This document shows positions 60,088 to 64,000 of a DNA stretch of 64,000 nucleotides, in pieces (positions within the stretch are counted from its first letter, which is position 1; each line of letters begins with the position of its first letter). Source of the DNA: Actinoplanes derwentensis (GTDB taxonomy: Bacteria; Actinomycetota; Actinomycetes; Mycobacteriales; Micromonosporaceae); assembly GCF_900104725.1 (NCBI RefSeq), contig NZ_LT629758.1, positions 1,922,001 through 1,986,000 on the forward strand. The letters run 5' to 3'. The notes under the pieces were generated by a model. That model did no database searches. It was given only the letters and a program-made list of their open reading frames with translations, and was not told where the DNA came from. The translations under genes and the position numbers were made by a program.

Positions 60088-60779
60088 GACGGCCCGGCTG
60101 ATCGGGTGGTCCGGCGGGCGTCGTGCCAGGCGATCCAGGCGGTGCTCATCCGGGGTGATCGCACGGGCTCACCCCGGCGGCGGGCGCGGAGCTGCCCGAT
60201 CAGCGAAGCCGGGGCGGCGGCCTGCTCGACCGCTTCGCTCTTGGTGAGCAGTTCACCGGTGCGCAGGGCGTGACGACCCCGGGCCATCGAGGTGAGGCCA
60301 AGGTCCGCGATCACCGGATCGAGCCACAGCCAGGGCCGCCGGGCCGCCCACGCCCAGTAGCCGGTCAACTCGGCACGGGCCGCCGCGCGAACATCATCAG
60401 CGGTCATCGCCGGGAACAGTTCCAGCGGCTGGCGACCGAAAACGGTCCGGCCGAAGGTCACCAGCTCGGCCCGGGTGATCCCGGAGACGATCCGCTGAAC
60501 GAGCCTGCCGTGCGTCCAGGTCGGATGCCGATCCCCACCCGCACCGATCCGATCACCGTCGATGTAGGCACACCCGAGGTTCACCCGATCCCACCGCGGA
60601 TGCAGAGAAGCCAGGACTGCCTGACGCTTTTCACCGACCGGCCCACGCGTCACCGCGACCAGGTCGAGATCACTGACACCCTCGATGTAATCACCGGACG
60701 CCAGCGACCCGGCGATCAGCAGATCGCTGACCCAGCCCAACTTGGTCAGCTCTTCACCGAACTCGGCCACCGCCCACAT
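60084..60779 (-). CDS. Nucleotidyltransferase-domain protein (AadA-like fold)
   Basis: A 231-residue protein. The polymerase-beta motif LLIAGSLASGDYIEGVSDLDLVAV (G-S-x8-S-D-x-D) is clear, followed by a helical C-terminal part (AELTGYWAWAARRPWLWLDP, DLGLTSMARGRHALRTGE) like the aminoglycoside adenylyltransferase group. The natural substrate is unknown. Co-translated with the DUF998 gene. Confidence 0.82.
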   Translation of the reverse strand: MWAVAEFGEELTKLGWVSDLLIAGSLASGDYIEGVSDLDLVAVTRGPVGEKRQAVLASLHPRWDRVNLGCAYIDGDRIGAGGDRHPTWTHGRLVQRIVSGITRAELVTFGRTVFGRQPLELFPAMTADDVRAAARAELTGYWAWAARRPWLWLDPVIADLGLTSMARGRHALRTGELLTKSEAVEQAAAPASLIGQLRARRRGEPVRSPRMSTAWIAWHDARRTTRSAGPS

Positions 60780-61018
60780 GCTCAGAGGCTAGTCGACGAC
60801 AGCACCGATCAGGTTCCGGCTACCGCCCCACAGGACGAATGATTCTGACGGCCATCAGCCGAGATCAGCGATGCGGCCACAGCGCCTTCAGCGACGGGTC
60901 CCCTTCGGCCCGTCAGACGCGCGGATCGCAGATCAGTACGTCCGGCACCGGCCTTTGCCAAGCTCATCAATTGACTCCCGAGCGGATGGTTGGGGTGAGG
61001 TATTGGCACGATCCCCTC

Positions 61019-61573
61019 ATGGAGATCCAACCCGGTAGGGGCGTAGCCGCAGCGCGAATCGGTGAGACCCGGGAGACAGTGGAGAACCGGCTCGGGCCTC
61101 CGATGCATCCCGGGAAGGTGAGCCGGGCGGTCTACGACATCGGCCGGCTGCTGGTGATTTCCTATACCGGCGACGATCTCGTGGAACTCGTTGAGCTTCC
61201 GCATGATGCAGGCAGGGGAGATGAGGCATTCCTCGACGGCGTGCAGCTGACCTGGCGGTTGTTGGACGACGTGGTCGCGGACCTGGCGGCGAAGGGCTAC
61301 CGATACGAACAGGACGAGTCGTCGAGCTTCTTGTTCGAGGCGGGCTTCGTGCTTTTCTCAGCGGGATCGCGTACGCCCCGGGACTTGGGGCTGGATGCCG
61401 TGGAGAACGCTTCCCGATCCGTTTGTGAGGGCGTCTCGGTGGGCCCCTATGAGTATTTCGCCGCGGAGCCGACCGAGGAGCAGGTCGCAGCATGGGAGCG
61501 GGAGTTCGAGGCGGCCGTAGCGGCGATGGACGCTGACGAGAGCATGCGGAAGTTTCGTGGGCTGCTGGAGTAA
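61019..61573 (+). CDS. Unrecognised small protein
   Basis: A 184-residue protein that I cannot place. It begins MEIQPGRGVAAARIGETRET, a start shared by small unannotated actinomycete proteins, then RAVYDIGRLLVISYTGDDLVELVELP and TWRLLDDVVADLAAKGY. The tail (TEEQVAAWEREFEAAVAAMD) is helical. No membrane segment. ATG 61019 is used; upstream in-frame GTG 60995 would add eight residues. Possibly an immunity-like or SMI1/KNR4-type adaptor, but this is only a guess. Confidence 0.55.
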   Translation: MEIQPGRGVAAARIGETRETVENRLGPPMHPGKVSRAVYDIGRLLVISYTGDDLVELVELPHDAGRGDEAFLDGVQLTWRLLDDVVADLAAKGYRYEQDESSSFLFEAGFVLFSAGSRTPRDLGLDAVENASRSVCEGVSVGPYEYFAAEPTEEQVAAWEREFEAAVAAMDADESMRKFRGLLE

Positions 61574-61825
61574 CAGCAGGGCTGCTCTGTGAGGTGCCGA
61601 GCGTGATCTGAACATTCCGGAGCCGTGAAAGGCGGCGTGGATCAAGTCGGCTGGGGTCGAGGTTCCGGCGGGCTCGGTCGTTTCGGTTGGAGGTGCATGG
61701 GTCGGCGGGTTGCCGCATGCCGGTTCATCCGGGCGCCGCGGGTGTTGCGCAGATTCGGGCCGTCGTCACGCTGTTCGCTGGCCCGGTCGATCGCGCGGGC
61801 CAGCGACGGAAGTCGGCAAAGTGAT

Positions 61826-62905
61826 TCATAGGTAGTCGAAGAACCGCCAGAACCAAGTCGCCTCCTCAGACCCGGATACCCAATAGTTCGGGCCTTCGTA
61901 CGGCAAACCGAGGATGCGCTCGGGAACGAGCCGGAGCTGCAGCTCAGCCGACACCTGCTCGACGCGGCGGTAATCTTCCTGATGTACCGGCGGGGTTGGG
62001 CCGGCATCAGGTGCGGGCCCGACCCGGTACGGCAGGCACGTGGTCAGGCCGCCGAAATTGCTCAGGATCACCGCCAGCGGGAAGCAGGCCCCGCTTCGCC
62101 GGTCGTGAGTGCGGGTGACTTGGGCCGGGATCCGGATGATGCCAAAACGAGCGGCGTCCTCCTGTGGGCCTTGCCCTCCGAGCAGCGGGCAGCCAAAGGC
62201 CTCGCTCAATCCGTCGACCAACTGATCGAATCGAGTCTGCGTCGCCGCACGATCGAAGTCGCCCGGGAACTCCAAACCGCCGGCCGAGCCCAATCGGCCC
62301 GGCTCGTCCAGGGCACGCAATACCGACAACCATTCTGCTTCGCCCGCCGACCGCGCACCCGCCTCGATATCGGTGGCATCGCCCATGGCTGGAGGGCTGC
62401 CCGTGTGTGGGGACGGGCCCGGTGCCGAGGTTGGCTTCCCCTGCTCGGCGTACAGGCGGCCGTCCCCACACCGATGGCGGAACTCGGCCGCCATACCGCA
62501 GCGGCGCCCTGGGCAGACACCTGCCGCGATCAGTTCGTCACGCAGTTGTGGCGGCGTGTTCGGATGGTGAGCGACTACGTGACGTTTCTTGGCGGCCGTA
62601 TTCGGGAGTCGGGCTGCTTCCGCTTCTTCTGCTTCCTGGCGGGCCAGAAGTTCCAGTGCCACCGCGGGAGTTCGCAGGTGATACAAGGCCTCATTTCGTA
62701 CGCTGCAGTCCGCATCCTGCAGGAGGGTTGCGACGGCGTCCGGAGGGGTGTTCGGGTTCCGGGCGGTCCACACCCTTACCGGCCGAATCGGGTCGGCCGC
62801 CAGTTCTCGGAGGCGCTGCTCTGTTGTAGCGGTGGAGCGCGCTTCGTGCACCCTGAGGAGTCCGAGCTTGTTCTCGGCCGCCGACCGAATGTACTGGTAT
62901 TCCAT
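61826..62905 (-). CDS. Unrecognised protein with N-terminal LRV/HEAT-like repeats
   Basis: A 359-residue protein. The first 150 residues contain leucine-rich-variant-like repeats: RLRELAADPIRPVRVWTARNPNTPPDAVATLL, DADCSVRNEALYHL and VVAHHPNTPPQLRDELI, in which PNTPP starts a repeat. The C-terminal 180 residues are unlike anything I recognise (DQLVDGLSEAFGCPLLGGQG, RILGLPYEGPNYWVSGSEE). The second half may be a distinct domain, as a low-complexity stretch separates them. Confidence 0.6.
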   Translation of the reverse strand: MEYQYIRSAAENKLGLLRVHEARSTATTEQRLRELAADPIRPVRVWTARNPNTPPDAVATLLQDADCSVRNEALYHLRTPAVALELLARQEAEEAEAARLPNTAAKKRHVVAHHPNTPPQLRDELIAAGVCPGRRCGMAAEFRHRCGDGRLYAEQGKPTSAPGPSPHTGSPPAMGDATDIEAGARSAGEAEWLSVLRALDEPGRLGSAGGLEFPGDFDRAATQTRFDQLVDGLSEAFGCPLLGGQGPQEDAARFGIIRIPAQVTRTHDRRSGACFPLAVILSNFGGLTTCLPYRVGPAPDAGPTPPVHQEDYRRVEQVSAELQLRLVPERILGLPYEGPNYWVSGSEEATWFWRFFDYL

Positions 62906-63143
62906 CGCGGCATGATCTCAACAGCGAGTCTGCGGTGCACCTGCAATTCCACTGGTGGGATGCATTCAAATCGGCACGAAAAGGCTCCTTCGCGTACGAC
63001 TCGGAGGTCTTCCGTCGTGTGCTGCGAGAGCGGCACCTCGCTCCGCCGACTAGCGACTGGTCGCCAGCGCCTACGGCGGCACCGGTTCAGCGCCGAGAAT
63101 CCGGAGATCTCCGTAGCGCCGGGCCACCGCCCGGCAGCCCAGG

Positions 63144-63995
63144 TCACAGCTGGATCAGGTCGGCGATCTCCTCGGGCAGGCCGGGTGACGTCAAGACATG
63201 GCCCATCCCTGGTACGACGTGCAGGACCGCGCCCGGGATCGCGGCGGCCAGGGCCTCTCCGTGGCCGAGTGGATAGAACGGATCCTGGTCGCCGTGCACG
63301 ATCGCGGTCGGCGCGGTGATCGACGACAGCGGAGTAAGCAGACCAGGGTCGGGCATCCACACGGCCCGGTGATGGTTGGCCGCAGCGGCCGGGGCGGTGG
63401 CCCGCGACAGCGCCAGCTCGAGCATCGCCCGGGCGGCCGGCTCGTCGAACGGCCGGACCGGCCCGTTGAAGACCCGGAACAAGGCCACGTCGGACTCCAC
63501 ACCCGGCGGCAGCTCAGCAGCCAGATGCGCGAGATACGACGACGTCGGCGGCGGCAGATCATCCGGGTCGGCCGGCTCCCCGGCTCGCGCTCGCGCCCAA
63601 ACCCGACTCGGATCGTGACCCATGAGCGAGCTGGACATCACCGTCAACGACCGCACCCGTTCCGGCGCGTGCACGCCCAGCCACTGCGAGATCATGCCGC
63701 CCAGCGACGCCCCGGCCACATGAGCGGAATCCAGCCCGTAGCCGTCCAGCACAGCCAGGCAGTCGCGAGCCATGTCCCCGATCGTGTACGGGTGAACGTC
63801 GAAGTCGACGATGCTCGACCGGCCGGTGTCTCGATGATCGAACCGGATCACCTGAACACCACGCTCCACAAGCCGGTCGATCAACGCATCGGGGCAACTG
63901 ACTCCCTGAGCGGCCGAGCCCATGACCATCAGAACAGCAGGGAGTCCCGGATCCCCGACCCGCTCGGTCCAGATCCGCAACGATCCGGAGGCCAC
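63144..63995 (-). CDS. Alpha/beta hydrolase
   Basis: A 283-residue alpha/beta hydrolase. The nucleophile elbow is GASLGGMIS (Ser), the Asp lies in VHGDQDPFYPLGH and the His in VPGMGHVL. The lid helix region includes LELALSRATAPAAAANHH, and FDHRDTGRS is common in aromatic-amino-acid or ester-hydrolysing members of the family. The start is near the window end: GTG 63995 is used, but an earlier one may lie outside. Confidence 0.85.
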   Translation of the reverse strand: MASGSLRIWTERVGDPGLPAVLMVMGSAAQGVSCPDALIDRLVERGVQVIRFDHRDTGRSSIVDFDVHPYTIGDMARDCLAVLDGYGLDSAHVAGASLGGMISQWLGVHAPERVRSLTVMSSSLMGHDPSRVWARARAGEPADPDDLPPPTSSYLAHLAAELPPGVESDVALFRVFNGPVRPFDEPAARAMLELALSRATAPAAAANHHRAVWMPDPGLLTPLSSITAPTAIVHGDQDPFYPLGHGEALAAAIPGAVLHVVPGMGHVLTSPGLPEEIADLIQL

Positions 63996-64000
63996 GTATC

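Noticed and set aside
61574..61825. Gap between the unrecognised gene and the LRV protein examined for an insertion-sequence remnant
   Set aside because: No terminal repeats or transposase motifs seen; only short incidental frames.
62935..63276. A 113-codon plus-strand frame starting with GTG CAC CTG CAA
   Set aside because: The first 45 codons look mildly protein-like, but third-position bias is weak, there is no SD and the frame runs antisense into the hydrolase gene.

Overview
The window is very GC-rich, with strong G/C at third codon positions, many GTG starts, several leaderless promoters (a TAnnnT-type -10 lying 6-7 nt before the start codon) and ATGA/GTGA gene overlaps. Together with the gene families (MEDS and RsbW-like regulators, a LAL-type LuxR regulator, IcmF, a CopD-CtaG fusion, CHAT proteins, a giant subtilase) this points to a filamentous or sporulating actinomycete. 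My inference is a Micromonosporaceae (Actinoplanes-like) chromosome. No tRNA, rRNA, CRISPR array, insertion sequence or phage gene was recognised, and no gene-free gap exceeds about 300 nt.

Layout. 1-4.2 kb: the end of a peptide deformylase gene, a methyltransferase, a three-gene MEDS/STAS/HATPase partner-switching module and a lone receiver. 4.2-11.8 kb: a FecCD/BtuCD-type importer operon, then IcmF (a B12-dependent acyl-CoA mutase) followed by a MarR regulator and a BtuF-like protein without a signal peptide. 11.8-14.5 kb: a HEAT-like protein, a thioesterase and a PepSY membrane protein. 14.5-20 kb: a tightly overlapping acyl-CoA operon (enoyl-CoA hydratase, acyl-CoA ligase, thioesterase, amidohydrolase, acetyltransferase) divergent from a TetR gene, with a palindrome between them. 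20-23.4 kb: a TetR-controlled SDR/SDR/sugar-dehydrogenase operon whose second SDR carries an in-frame amber stop.

23.4-43.4 kb is dominated by vitamin B12 regulation. Three cobalamin riboswitches precede, respectively, a degenerate CarH-like MerR regulator with a FhuF-like Fe-S protein, metE, and a Dpp/Nik-type ABC importer without its own ATPase gene. The metE and importer leaders are near-duplicates. Between them lie a 2025-residue secreted subtilase, a 38-codon acidic small ORF and a large LAL regulator. 43.4-48 kb: a CopD-CtaG protein, a PAS-EAL phosphodiesterase and a VOC/HxlR pair with an operator between -35 and -10.

48-57.2 kb holds the most unusual locus. A small protein resembling the constant components of bacterial NTPase/CHAT conflict systems overlaps a gene for a CHAT protease, P-loop, transmembrane and outside-domain protein. 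Convergent to it are a lipoprotein and a membrane-anchored propeller protein. All three larger products appear to carry the same kind of extracytoplasmic domain. A MoxR/DUF58/transglutaminase-like operon, whose transglutaminase has lost its catalytic Cys and His, follows divergently. 57.2-64 kb: two nucleotidyltransferases, signal peptidase I, a lipoate ligase-like protein, a DUF998 membrane protein, two unrecognised proteins and an alpha/beta hydrolase.
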